This document shows, in pieces, positions 1 through 7,457 of a stretch of DNA of 34,769 nt. The notes under the pieces were generated by a model. That model searched no databases. It saw only the letters and a program-made list of their open reading frames with translations, and was not told where the DNA came from. The first letter of the stretch is position 1, and every line of letters starts with the position of its first letter. This DNA comes from an uncultured Erysipelotrichaceae bacterium (lineage in GTDB: Bacteria; Bacillota_I; Bacilli_A; Erysipelotrichales; Erysipelotrichaceae): NCBI GenBank assembly GCA_944327135.1, contig CALVGQ010000064.1, positions 1-34,769 of the forward strand. Reading direction: 5' to 3'. Made by a program: the position numbers and the translations under genes.

Positions 1-375
1 ACATGGATTATCCATATCTGGGTTTTCTGCATCGGAACCCGCCGTATTCGGCTCGTCCTCTCACGGTTGATCCGTGTCCAGGGGATGGGTTTTGTAGATG
101 ACATACTCCACATCCACGATCTTGCCCTTAGTGTCCCGCAGCCGGTTGCGAACTATGTATCCGGTTCGCCCCAGCTCCTTCAGGGCAGAGCCAATGCTGT
201 CCGTGCCCTCCTTGCAGATTTTGGCCAGGCCCCTGGTGGTGTAGTTCCAGTCTTTCGTCAAGGACAGCATCATGAAGAGCAGCCCTTGGATTTCAGCGAT
301 AGCCCTGCATTGCGCAGGGGGGTGGTTGGACATTCCTGTGTAATCGCGGATTTTCTCAATACGAAATACCGCCAT
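1..375 (-). pseudogene. Decayed helix-turn-helix gene of integrative-element type
   Basis: The readable frame starts at 375 behind a strong AAGGAGG site and encodes 104 residues that resemble the small winged-helix/replication-initiator-like proteins of clostridial conjugative elements (conserved stretch MMLSLTKDWNYTTRGLAKICKEG). Two faults are visible. Residues 18-29 read as nonsense, but shifting the frame by one there gives LRNAGLSLKSKG, the expected family sequence. This implies one base gained in the G run at 317-322 and one lost in the C run at 283-285. The frame then stops at a TGA (61-63), while the same frame continues upstream to base 1 as plausible coding sequence (EDEPNTAGSDAENPDMDNP). 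A CGA to TGA change would explain the stop. The gene runs off the window edge. The family call is from memory of the motif and is fairly sure; the pseudogene call is inference. Confidence 0.7.
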
Positions 376-599
376 GATATCACCTCCTTTCAGCGATCAA
401 AAAAGTGTCGATTTTTTTGGGAAAAGACGTCCCCTATACCGCCCGGGCACCCCGGAGGGGAAATCCTATGGGCGGTGGCTTTGCGGCTGATTGCAGGGGA
501 AAAAATATTGGGCTTCCGACTCCTTCAGTCCATTTTGGTGTATGTTTATAAGGATCTTGAAATAATCCGCAGAGCGAAAAATATTTGAAAACGAAAAGA
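376..599. other. Non-coding leftover upstream of the mobile-element gene
   Basis: This stretch separates the broken helix-turn-helix gene from the hairpin at 600-624. It is GC-rich around 430-480 and then turns AT-rich. I see no gene with a credible ribosome binding site. An A/T-flanked dyad around 398-417 just upstream of the ribosome binding site may be part of the original element's leader. Its base composition differs from the chromosomal genes that follow, which fits imported DNA. Confidence 0.35.
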
Positions 600-624
600 C
601 GCTATAGACCTTTGGTCTATAGCG
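600..624 (-). terminator. Perfect 11-bp hairpin, likely terminator for the minus strand
   Basis: CGCTATAGACC (600-610) and GGTCTATAGCG (614-624) are perfect complements around a TTT loop. Read on the minus strand the hairpin is followed by a T-rich stretch, so it may end transcripts coming leftward from the transposase remnant. No comparable T run follows on the plus strand. Confidence 0.5.
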
Positions 625-671
625 CAAACATCGAGCAAATGAAGGCAACGCAATTTAACCGTGTAGGTTTG

Positions 672-914
672 TCAAACATATTGGACAGAGAACTCTGAGG
701 TGGAAAGCCAGTCCAAAGGCCGCATGGGGAAGTTGTTAAAATGACGGTTGAGGGCAGTAAGCTGCTTTGCAAAGTCATTCGGGGAAAAAGCGTTTTTGGC
801 TTTCGCAGTGGCTGTGTTCGAGAAGGCGTATAAGGACGTAGCAGCTTCTGCCGGATGCCGCATTTTTCTGCGAGGTCATCAAAAATGGCCGATGTATCAT
901 GTCTTGTGTTGCCC
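672..914 (-). pseudogene. C-terminal remnant of a DDE (rve-type) transposase
   Basis: Two reading frames of the minus strand together carry the end of an integrase-core transposase of the IS481/IS3 kind. At 914-824 the frame reads DDLAEKCGIRQKLLRPYTP, which in intact enzymes continues RHNGKVERSHR. At about 790-672 another frame reads NDFAKQLTALNRHFNNFPMRPLDW and ends ...VQYV followed by a stop, a typical C-terminus. The linking part, including the catalytic glutamate of the VERSH motif, is missing, so a deletion with frame change has removed it. The N-terminal half is absent and I cannot find clear terminal inverted repeats. The gene is certainly not functional. Assignment to a particular IS family is uncertain. 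Confidence 0.7.
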
Positions 915-1044
915 TTTTTCTTGTTCTGATATTGTTTATCACTTCAACGATAACCGATGGGGATGAATCCTTTATTTTTTTCTTCCATCATCCAAATTGT
1001 ATTCCCGCAGCTTCGATCAATAGAATCGTTTTCTTTCTTGTTTG

Positions 1045-1073
1045 TTGACAAGAAGAGGAGGCTGTCTTACTAT
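1045..1073 (+). promoter_or_regulatory. Sigma-A promoter of the padR operon
   Basis: TTGACA (1045-1050) and TACTAT (1068-1073) are spaced by 17 bases, 54 bases upstream of the padR start codon. The -10 box overlaps the left arm of the dyad at 1070-1105, so a bound repressor would block the polymerase. Confidence 0.7.
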
Positions 1074-1105
1074 TATGTTATACGATATATCGAGAAGCAT
1101 AATAG
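1070..1105. promoter_or_regulatory. Extended dyad, probable PadR operator
   Basis: CTATTATG (1070-1077) and CATAATAG (1098-1105) are perfect inverted repeats, and the palindrome CGATATATCG (1083-1092) sits exactly at their shared centre (1087.5). The arrangement lies just downstream of the -35 box and covers the -10 box and the expected start site. Autoregulation by the adjacent PadR protein is inferred from position and symmetry. Confidence 0.6.
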
Positions 1106-1126
1106 TTAAAAGAAAGGAGAATTGTC

Positions 1127-1438
1127 ATGCAGGAACAGGGCCCCATGACTGAAGCCATGTACTATGTTTTATTGGCTCTTTTAAGGCCAGGTTACGGTTA
1201 TGGCATGATGCAGCGAATCAAAGAGCTCTCCAGGGGGCGGCTGGTAATGGGACCGGGGACGCTGTATGGCGTGTTAAGCCGGATGAATAAAGATGGCTGG
1301 ATCATTTTAAAGGGAGAAGAAGGACGAAGAAAAAATTATGCGATTACCGCAAAAGGGCGTGAAGCTTTATTGACGGAATATGAGCGGCTGCTGCGGCTGG
1401 TGGAGGATGGAAGTCTATTAAAGGAGGAACTCCGATGA
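1127..1438 (+). CDS. PadR family transcriptional regulator
   Basis: A 103-residue winged-helix protein of the short PadR class. The N-terminal helix MTEAMYYVLLALLRPGYGYGMM and the motif GPGTLYGVLSRMNKDGWI (about residues 43-60) are typical, with the winged helix ending in the RRKNYAITAKGREAL wing. The start at 1127 follows AAAGGAG with good spacing. The stop overlaps the next start as ATGA, so the two genes are translationally coupled. PadR proteins paired with DUF2812 membrane proteins are common in Firmicutes, where the regulator usually represses its own operon. The ligand is unknown. The upstream dyad at 1070-1105 is the likely binding site. Confidence 0.9.
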   Translation: MQEQGPMTEAMYYVLLALLRPGYGYGMMQRIKELSRGRLVMGPGTLYGVLSRMNKDGWIILKGEEGRRKNYAITAKGREALLTEYERLLRLVEDGSLLKEELR

Positions 1439-2601
1439 AATACAAATGGAAGCTTCATCCCAGTGATTACGCATTGGGTGAAAACGAGAAATTTTACAGT
1501 GTGATGGAAGCCAAAGGATGGCGGCTTAAAAAGCGAGGAGCTCACTGGAGTCAGTTTGAACAGGTTCTTCCCAGCCAAGCTCGTTACCGAATTGAAGTCG
1601 CAAAAGTTGATTTTCTGGAAGGAGCCAGTGGCGCTTTACCAGAAGAGCAGCTGGCGATTTATGAAGATTGCGGCTGGGAATATATTACCAGCCGAAGAAT
1701 GCTGCACTTTTTCCGTGCTCCTGAGGGCAGTGATGCTCCGGAATTTTATCAGGATCCACGCCAGCAGGCTGAAACATTAAAAGGGGTGCGCCAGAGCCTT
1801 TTGATCGGCCTTGTGGTGAGTTTTGTTTTTTTGATTCTGCTGGTTCCGATCCTGCTGACGTTTCGCGGAGGAGCAGAGGGACTGATTGCTTGGATTCGAA
1901 AGCTTTGGCTGTTGTGTCCGGAAATCCCGTTGTTTTATACGCTGATCCTTCTTTCAGGAGTGTTTGTGTCGATCCTGGATACCTGGCAGATCAGTCGTAC
2001 GTATCGTCGACTGAAGAAAGGTATTCCTTTGGATCATGCGCCGAAAAAAAGGGGTTTGCTTCGCTTTATTCTGGATCCTGGATTACCTTGGCTTGCGATG
2101 CTGTGTCTGGTACTGCTAGCAGCGCAATTGATCCTTTATCAACGGGATGAACTTCCGATCGAACCGGATGGGCCTTATTTGGTTCTTCGTGATCTTGGCT
2201 GGAATCAGGCTCGGACGGAATCATTGGGCAACACTAGCCGAAGGGATCATACCCGTACTTTTTTGGCTGAATTTTGGGAAACACGGGAATATGTAGAAAA
2301 TTCCGGCAATGTAGAGATTTCTTTATATCAGGAGATCTACTGCCTAAAAAATGGACTGGATCCGATGGATTGGGTCGATAGCCTGACAGTCAATCAGATT
2401 TTTGTCAAGGATTTGGATGCGTATACTCGGGTAGAAATTGAAGGTTTGGAGGCGGCTTGGGTGGCTGAAAACGGTATGGAAGCAATCGCAGTGCAAGGAC
2501 AGCGAATGGCCTATCTGACTTATTTGGATGGTCAGTACAGCACGGAGCATCTGGTACAGCTATTAGAGGCGTTGTCTGTTCGCTGGGCGGTTTATAAATA
2601 G
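1435..2601 (+). CDS. DUF2812 domain membrane protein
   Basis: A 388-residue protein whose first 110 residues match the DUF2812 domain (features such as EKFYSVMEAKGWRLKK, CGWEYITSRRMLHFFRAP). Three hydrophobic segments follow at about residues 121-142, 165-183 and 216-235. The last 150 residues form a soluble part with no recognised family. It shares an ATGA overlap with padR. DUF2812 genes are regularly found behind padR genes. Their biochemical role is not known, and a link to membrane stress or efflux is only a guess from context. The following region to 2,875 holds no other gene. Confidence 0.85.
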   Translation: MKYKWKLHPSDYALGENEKFYSVMEAKGWRLKKRGAHWSQFEQVLPSQARYRIEVAKVDFLEGASGALPEEQLAIYEDCGWEYITSRRMLHFFRAPEGSDAPEFYQDPRQQAETLKGVRQSLLIGLVVSFVFLILLVPILLTFRGGAEGLIAWIRKLWLLCPEIPLFYTLILLSGVFVSILDTWQISRTYRRLKKGIPLDHAPKKRGLLRFILDPGLPWLAMLCLVLLAAQLILYQRDELPIEPDGPYLVLRDLGWNQARTESLGNTSRRDHTRTFLAEFWETREYVENSGNVEISLYQEIYCLKNGLDPMDWVDSLTVNQIFVKDLDAYTRVEIEGLEAAWVAENGMEAIAVQGQRMAYLTYLDGQYSTEHLVQLLEALSVRWAVYK

Positions 2602-2841
2602 CGGCTTGTGGCAATGATTGGAATTGAAGCTTTGTGGATGATAACAACATAAGCCTGCTTTGAATTTGAAATTGTTTTTCTTTCTGCCGCAAAACATAAA
2701 AAATGTTTCTGATGGGGAAAGTCTGAAAATCCGAAGATGACTTAAAAAATCGAATCAATAATCTTTCAGATAAAGCGTTCATGGTGTGTAAGTTTAATCT
2801 TTTGAGTAAATCAGAGAGTAATTTTAATCTTACTTGGCTTA

Positions 2842-2850
2842 TGTTAGAAT
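2842..2850 (+). promoter_or_regulatory. Extended -10 promoter for the small lipoprotein gene
   Basis: TGT followed by TAGAAT (2845-2850) forms an extended -10 element 26 bases upstream of the lipoprotein start. No good -35 box is seen at 17 bases, as is usual for extended -10 promoters. Confidence 0.4.
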
Positions 2851-2875
2851 AAAAATGAAAAGGGGGAAAGATAAA

Positions 2876-3208
2876 ATGAAAAAATGGAAAAGATGGGGAG
2901 CATTTTTTTTGATTTTGGGATTGACTGGCTGCAAGGAAAAACAATCGGAAGAGATTCTTGTTCAGTTCAAGGAAATCACTTCGATTCCTATGGAAACGGA
3001 GGAAGGAACGGTTGAAAAGGTGATTCATCCAGGAGATGGGTTTGTCGTTGATTCCAAAGAGGCAATTGTTGAAGAGAATGGGAGCTATTATCTGCATTTT
3101 ATTTATGATGCTCCATATGGAAGTGAAATTGAACTCAAATTGGATCTTGGAAAGAAGCTTTCTGAGGAGGAATATGATCTTGTTACGGTAAAGCCATGGG
3201 AGGAATAG
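2876..3208 (+). CDS. Small putative lipoprotein of unknown function
   Basis: The 110-residue product starts MKKWKRWGAFFLILGLTGC, a lipoprotein signal peptide with cysteine 19 as lipidation site. The start at 2876 follows AGGGGGA with correct spacing. In-frame start codons further upstream (from 2834) would spoil the signal peptide and overlap the promoter. The mature part is acidic and rich in beta-type residues, with no family that I recognise. It is monocistronic, closed by the hairpin at 3321. It is probably anchored on the outer face of the membrane. Confidence 0.75.
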   Translation: MKKWKRWGAFFLILGLTGCKEKQSEEILVQFKEITSIPMETEEGTVEKVIHPGDGFVVDSKEAIVEENGSYYLHFIYDAPYGSEIELKLDLGKKLSEEEYDLVTVKPWEE

Positions 3209-3320
3209 AAGGAAATTAGATCGTTTTCTGATTTTCAAATTGATTGAAGATCGTCCATGGAGAAGTTCCTGATTGCATAGTAAGAAAACTTGGTGTTTCA
3301 AAAAGATAAAATGATTGAAA

Positions 3321-3354
3321 AAAAGCGAAGAGCTGGTTTATCCTCTTCGCTTTT
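3321..3354. terminator. Bidirectional terminator
   Basis: AAAAGCGAAGAG (3321-3332) pairs with CTCTTCGCTTTT (3343-3354) around a 10-base loop. Flanking A and T tracts let it serve both the lipoprotein gene and the convergent minus-strand gene, whose stop codon lies inside it. Confidence 0.8.
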
Positions 3355-3667
3355 CATTCGCCTCTTCCCCTAAAGTTTCTACCAAAAAACTAACCGGGCG
3401 GAATCCATCATTGCAGGAAAGAAGTACAGATCTTGGATTCTTCATCCAGCCATCATACAGGCCTTCCGCACCATGGCTAAGGGCTAAGACAAAGGGAGAA
3501 AGCGTTTCCCAGGCACTGGAGCAGAAACCTTCCGGTTTTTGCCAGCCTTGGGTGATGAAAACTTGTCCTACTTCTAATGGACAAGCGTTGTCGATGGGGT
3601 TTTCATATTGTTGGATCAGGTCATTATATTCGGTTTTGCGCAGGACCGTTATGCGGCATTTTTTCAT
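3338..3667 (-). CDS. TIGR04076 family protein
   Basis: A 109-residue soluble protein whose pattern fits the TIGR04076 family: N-terminal KKCRITVLRKTEYNDLIQQYE, then CPLEVGQVFI, PEGFCSSAW with a conserved cysteine, LSPFVLALSHG, and a C-terminal SCNDGFRPVSFLVE. The function of the family is unknown; the conserved cysteines suggest metal or thiol chemistry. It starts 11 bases after the deformylase gene behind AAAGGAG, so both are expressed from the promoter at 4127-4154. The C-terminal GEEANEKRRG tail is an extension beyond the usual family end. Confidence 0.75.
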   Translation of the reverse strand: MKKCRITVLRKTEYNDLIQQYENPIDNACPLEVGQVFITQGWQKPEGFCSSAWETLSPFVLALSHGAEGLYDGWMKNPRSVLLSCNDGFRPVSFLVETLGEEANEKRRG

Positions 3668-3678
3668 GTTGGTCTCCT

Positions 3679-4089
3679 TTAGATCAAAATTCCTTCACAG
3701 TGATCCAGTTCATGCTGGATGATCTGGGCACTCCATCCGGTAAAGGTTTTGATGCGTATCTGAAACGATTCGTTTTGCCAGCGGACCTTGATCTTATTCC
3801 AGCGTTTTGTGGTACGAACGCCTTCTAAAGAAAGGCATCCTTCCTCAGTGAAAAACAATTCTTCTTTGCGCAGGATCTCTGGATTAAACATGATCATGAA
3901 AGTTCCTTGATGATTGAAAGCAATGATTCGTTTGTTGATGCCAATCATGTTGGCGGCCATTCCTACACAGCGGTCCTGATAGTGTTGTAAAGTATCCAAA
4001 AGATCCTGTGCCGCTGAAGCATCTTCACAAGTGGCCCATTCAGCCTTTTGTGATAAAAACAGTTTGTCTTTGCAGATTTCTCGGATCAT
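3679..4089 (-). CDS. def: Short peptide deformylase
   Basis: A 136-residue metalloenzyme family member that removes the formyl group from nascent proteins. All three deformylase motifs are present in order: CVGMAANMIG (motif 1), EEGCLSLEG (motif 2, metal-binding cysteine) and QHELDH (motif 3, two metal-binding histidines and the catalytic glutamate). Motif 1 has methionine where classical enzymes have the glutamine that stabilises the transition state; short clostridial homologues appear to share this. The start MIREICKD at 4089 is preferred because AGGAAAGG lies 8 bases upstream. The ATG six bases earlier is too close to it, and a longer open frame up to 4224 runs through the promoter. It is probably a secondary deformylase rather than the main one. 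Confidence 0.85.
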   Translation of the reverse strand: MIREICKDKLFLSQKAEWATCEDASAAQDLLDTLQHYQDRCVGMAANMIGINKRIIAFNHQGTFMIMFNPEILRKEELFFTEEGCLSLEGVRTTKRWNKIKVRWQNESFQIRIKTFTGWSAQIIQHELDHCEGILI

Positions 4090-4126
4090 AGGCATTTCCT
4101 TTCCTGGTTTTAGATTGTGCAATTGT

Positions 4127-4154
4127 ATTATACAGGCTGGTTTGACAGATGCAA
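4127..4154 (-). promoter_or_regulatory. Promoter of the deformylase/TIGR04076 operon
   Basis: On the minus strand TTGCAT (4149-4154) and TATAAT (4127-4132) are separated by 16 bases, 37 bases upstream of the deformylase start codon. Confidence 0.7.
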
Positions 4155-4272
4155 ATAGAGATTTTAATTTGAAAATGAGGCGTTCTTGAAAAGAAAAGCT
4201 GTTGATCGGGGAAAGGATCATCAAGCAGGTTCAAAGAGCTAAGTCGGGAGTTGATTTTTTTATTCTCACAGA

Positions 4273-4301
4273 TGTTCATCCATGGAAAAAATAAGTATAA
4301 T
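4273..4301 (+). promoter_or_regulatory. Promoter of the mazG-like/DUF2075 operon
   Basis: A perfect TATAAT at 4296-4301 has a weak -35 box TGTTCA (4273-4278) 17 bases upstream. It lies 31 bases before the mazG-like start and overlaps an earlier in-frame ATG (4282), which argues against that longer start. Confidence 0.55.
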
Positions 4302-4332
4302 AGGGGTAGTTTTAGAAAAGCAGGAGAACATC

Positions 4333-4647
4333 ATGGAAAAAGCGATCAGAGAAATTATTCAATTCAATCAGGAAAGAGACTGGGATCAATTTCATACTCC
4401 GGAAAATCTGGCAAAATCGATTTGTATTGAAGCAGGGGAACTGTTGGAATGTTTTCAATGGAATCAGGATTTTGATCAGGAATCGGTTTGCGAAGAGCTG
4501 GCGGATGTCATGAATTATTGCATTGTTCTGGCCAATCGGTTAGGAGTTGATTTGGAAGAAATCCTGTTAAAAAAGCTGGAAAAAAATCGGCAGAAATATC
4601 CGGTAGAAAAAGCTAAAGGGAATTCGAGGAAGTATACCGAATTATGA
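4333..4647 (+). CDS. MazG-like nucleotide pyrophosphohydrolase
   Basis: A 104-residue all-alpha NTP pyrophosphohydrolase of the MazG-like/dCTPase type, expected to split (d)NTPs into (d)NMP and pyrophosphate. The metal-binding signature is visible: IEAGELLECFQW (EAxEL-type, about residues 34-45) and EELADVMNYCIVLANRLG (ExxD, about 56-73). The C-terminal part YPVEKAKGNSRKYTEL is typical of the group, which in many cases ends with KY. The start at 4333 follows AGGAG with 6-base spacing. The stop overlaps the next start (ATGA at 4644), so it is tightly coupled to the nuclease-helicase gene. Substrate specificity cannot be read from sequence. Confidence 0.85.
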   Translation: MEKAIREIIQFNQERDWDQFHTPENLAKSICIEAGELLECFQWNQDFDQESVCEELADVMNYCIVLANRLGVDLEEILLKKLEKNRQKYPVEKAKGNSRKYTEL

Positions 4648-6527
4648 TCGTTTATCAGGAAACTAAAAAACAGTTTCTTTTGGATGTGAGACAGGATCTG
4701 ATTGAAGAAAAGATTGAACAGAAAGTAAGAGAAAAGCTGCATAAGAAAACGTCTAAAAATGAGTTTATGGCATGGATGAATTCCATGCAGTACATGTATC
4801 GGGTCATGGAGGATCAAAAGATTCCAGAAGATAGTCGAGTTGCGATCGAATATCGCATTCCTAATTCTAATAAACGGGTTGATTTTATTGTCAGCGGCGA
4901 GGACGAACAGGGAAGGGAAAGTGCAGTGATCGTCGAACTGAAACAATGGCAAAAGCTTGAAAAAGTGGAGTCCAAAGAAGCGATTGTTAAAACCCGTTTA
5001 CAAGGGCGAATTGTGGAAACGACTCATCCTTCCTATCAGGCGTGGTCCTATGTCAGTTTGATTCAAGATTATAATGAGGATGTGCGGAAATATCGGATCT
5101 GCTTGCAGCCCTGTGCTTATTTGCATAATTACAAACTGCAGCGTGCAGATGATTTGCTAGCCCCGTGTTATCAATATTATATTCAGCAAGCCCCGATATT
5201 TACACGCGGTGATGCACAGAAGCTGGCGGATTTTATTTCCCGTTATGTTCGAAAAGGCAATTCAGAAGTGATGTATCATATCGATCAGGGGCGGATCGTG
5301 CCTAGTAAATCCTTGCAGGACAGTTTGGCCTCCATGTTAAGAGGAAATCCAGAGTTTACCTTGATTGATGAACAAAAGGTCATATTTGAGAAGGCACTTG
5401 ATTTTGTGCGCCATTCGACCAGAAAAAAACAGGTCTATCTGATTCATGGAGGGCCTGGAACAGGTAAGACGGTTTTGGCAGTGAATCTTTTGGTGGCGTT
5501 GCTGAATCAGGATCAAAATGTATTGTATGTGACGAAAAATTCCGCTCCTCGGGAAGTGTATCGAAAAAAGCTGACCGAAGGAAAATATCGCAAAGCTTAT
5601 GTAGATAACTTATTTAAAGGCTCAGGTGCGTTTACAGAATCACTGAGAGATGAATTTGACTGTTTGATCGTGGATGAGGCCCACCGTCTGACGGAAAAGT
5701 CGGGAATGTTTCAGAATTTAGGAGAGAATCAGATCAAAGAAATGATCCATGCGGCTAAAACGTGTTTCTTTTTTGTGGATGATTTTCAACGAGTCACGAT
5801 TCGGGATATTGGCAGTACTGAAGAAATAAAGAAATGGGCGGTTTATTTTGATGCTGAGGTTTTTGAGGATACCCTGATTTCCCAATTTCGATGCAACGGA
5901 AGCGATTCTTATCTTTCCTGGATCGATCATGTTTTGGAAATCAATCCCGAAGCAACAGATGATTTTGATCACGATTATGATCTTCGGATCTATGATACGC
6001 CAGAGGAGGTTTATCAGCAGATTGTAAAAAAAGACGAGCTTCATCATCGTTCACGGATGGTCGCTGGTTATTGCTGGAACTGGATATCGGAAGGAAAAAA
6101 TGATCCGAAAATTCATGACATCCAGATTGGCGGTTTTAGTAAGTCATGGAATTTGGGATCGACATCGACTTGGGCGATTGATCCGGATTCGGTAAGTGAA
6201 ATTGGATGCATTCATACCTGTCAGGGATTGGAATTTGATTATGTGGGGGTGATCATTGGACCGGATCTTCGCTATGAAAATGGAATCGTGACCGATTATA
6301 CTCAAAGAGCCAAAACAGATCAGTCTTTAAAAGGATTAAAAACGCTCATGAAAAAAGATCCAAGTCAGGCTTCCCAGATCGCCGAGCAGATTATTAAAAA
6401 TACTTATAGAACGCTTTTGACTCGAGGGCAAAGAGGCTGCTATGTTTATTGTGTCGATGATCAGCTTAAAATTTATTTAAAAGAATGTCTGAAACGAAGA
6501 AAAAATAAAGCTGAAGAAATGGAATGA
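4644..6527 (+). CDS. Nuclease-helicase fusion, DUF2075 family
   Basis: A 627-residue protein. Residues 60-135 look like a PD-(D/E)xK nuclease core: E69, D80 in KRVDFIV, and E98-L-K100 in VIVELK, with a later YQAWSY. The second half is a superfamily-1-like DUF2075 helicase/ATPase: Walker A GGPGTGKT (269-276), Walker B CLIVDEAH (340-347), FFVDDFQ (about 377-382), SQFRCNGSDSY, then HTCQGLEFDYVGVIIG and a final NTYRTLLTRGQRGCYVY arginine motif. It lies in a two-gene operon with a MazG-like protein. DUF2075 proteins are often found in variable or defence-related regions. A role in handling foreign or damaged nucleic acid is inferred. All core ATPase motifs look intact. Confidence 0.85.
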   Translation: MIVYQETKKQFLLDVRQDLIEEKIEQKVREKLHKKTSKNEFMAWMNSMQYMYRVMEDQKIPEDSRVAIEYRIPNSNKRVDFIVSGEDEQGRESAVIVELKQWQKLEKVESKEAIVKTRLQGRIVETTHPSYQAWSYVSLIQDYNEDVRKYRICLQPCAYLHNYKLQRADDLLAPCYQYYIQQAPIFTRGDAQKLADFISRYVRKGNSEVMYHIDQGRIVPSKSLQDSLASMLRGNPEFTLIDEQKVIFEKALDFVRHSTRKKQVYLIHGGPGTGKTVLAVNLLVALLNQDQNVLYVTKNSAPREVYRKKLTEGKYRKAYVDNLFKGSGAFTESLRDEFDCLIVDEAHRLTEKSGMFQNLGENQIKEMIHAAKTCFFFVDDFQRVTIRDIGSTEEIKKWAVYFDAEVFEDTLISQFRCNGSDSYLSWIDHVLEINPEATDDFDHDYDLRIYDTPEEVYQQIVKKDELHHRSRMVAGYCWNWISEGKNDPKIHDIQIGGFSKSWNLGSTSTWAIDPDSVSEIGCIHTCQGLEFDYVGVIIGPDLRYENGIVTDYTQRAKTDQSLKGLKTLMKKDPSQASQIAEQIIKNTYRTLLTRGQRGCYVYCVDDQLKIYLKECLKRRKNKAEEME

Positions 6528-6561
6528 GTGAAGGCGGTTTTGATTGAATTGTTAAGAAATG

Positions 6562-6627
6562 AAAAAGGAGCTGAAAGACTTCAGATGCTTTTATGGCAAA
6601 CCGAAATTTTTCATCGCTCCTTTTTTT
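6562..6627. terminator. Convergent terminator between nuclease-helicase and PTS genes
   Basis: AAAAAGGAGC (6562-6571) pairs with GCTCCTTTTT (6616-6625) across a long loop that holds a small inner CTGAA/TTCAG stem. It ends in seven T on the plus strand and has five A on the other side, so it can act for both convergent operons. Confidence 0.65.
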
Positions 6628-7456
6628 ATACTAAGCCGATCATTGCAAGGATAGCACAAAGAATCCAAGTGCCAATAATTAACCAAATATAATTGATTTT
6701 TTTACCCACTAGTCCATAATAGATAAACAAAATAATCAATACAAGCAATCCAGGACATGCGGCATCCAGTTTGTCTTGCAAAAAATAAACGGTTTCTCCA
6801 ACACTCCAGGAGTATTGAATAGAGAAAGAGGTATATTTTGCAGCCATTCCGCCCATGATTGCCATCGAAGCCACACCGGCAGCTCCGGTCAGAGCCTTGA
6901 GCCATGGAGTGCCTAGAAGCTTGGAAACCGCTTCTTTTCCATATTTGTATCCGGTTTTCAGGAAGATCATGAATAATGGCATACTGATGCAGCAGATGTA
7001 AATCAGCCACCAGGCCGGGGCGGCCCAAACCGCTCCTTCCAGGGCATAGCTTAAAAACAGAACGAGAAGAATTTGACGGATGGTTCCTCCCATCAAGGAA
7101 TCTCCAATTCCGGAAATCGGCCCCATTAGACTGGATTTGACTTGACGAATCATGTTTGGATCGATGTCAGCGCCATTGGCGTATTGTTCTTCCATGGAAA
7201 GATAGATGCCAAAGATAATCGTCCCAAAGGTCTGTTCACATAAGAAATAATCTCTTGTTCTTTCTAAAGATTCCTTAAATTCATCTGGATTGTCGTGATA
7301 CAGATATTCCAAGGCAGGAAGGCATCCACAGGTCCAGCCATTGACATATTTTCGATCGTATCCGGTACTTAAATGATTGTAAAACTGCCATAAAAACCAG
7401 CTTTTAAGCAGGATATTTTTCGGGATTGCCCGATATTCAACTGGAGTTGTTGTCAT
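6626..7456 (-). CDS. PTS mannose/fructose/sorbose family EIID
   Basis: A 276-residue membrane component of a mannose-type phosphotransferase permease. Family features are SWFLWQFYNHLSTGYDRKYVNGW at the N-terminus, CGCLPALEYLYHDNPDEF, the LMGPISGIGDSLMGGTIRQIL motif near residue 110-130, and hydrophobic C-terminal helices. The ATG at 7456 is chosen because GGAGGTGA lies 8 bases upstream; an earlier GTG falls inside that site. It is the last gene of the operon, one base after the EIIC stop. EIIC and EIID together form the translocation channel. The sugar is unknown. Confidence 0.92.
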   Translation of the reverse strand: MTTTPVEYRAIPKNILLKSWFLWQFYNHLSTGYDRKYVNGWTCGCLPALEYLYHDNPDEFKESLERTRDYFLCEQTFGTIIFGIYLSMEEQYANGADIDPNMIRQVKSSLMGPISGIGDSLMGGTIRQILLVLFLSYALEGAVWAAPAWWLIYICCISMPLFMIFLKTGYKYGKEAVSKLLGTPWLKALTGAAGVASMAIMGGMAAKYTSFSIQYSWSVGETVYFLQDKLDAACPGLLVLIILFIYYGLVGKKINYIWLIIGTWILCAILAMIGLV

Positions 7457-7457
7457 T

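Noticed and set aside
67-588. Open frame of 173 codons on the plus strand
   Set aside because: It is antisense to the recognisable helix-turn-helix gene, has no ribosome binding site and its product resembles nothing.
2405-3301. 298-codon minus-strand open frame
   Set aside because: It overlaps the DUF2812 and lipoprotein genes in antisense and has low-complexity Phe/Leu/Ser-rich composition, with no promoter or ribosome site.
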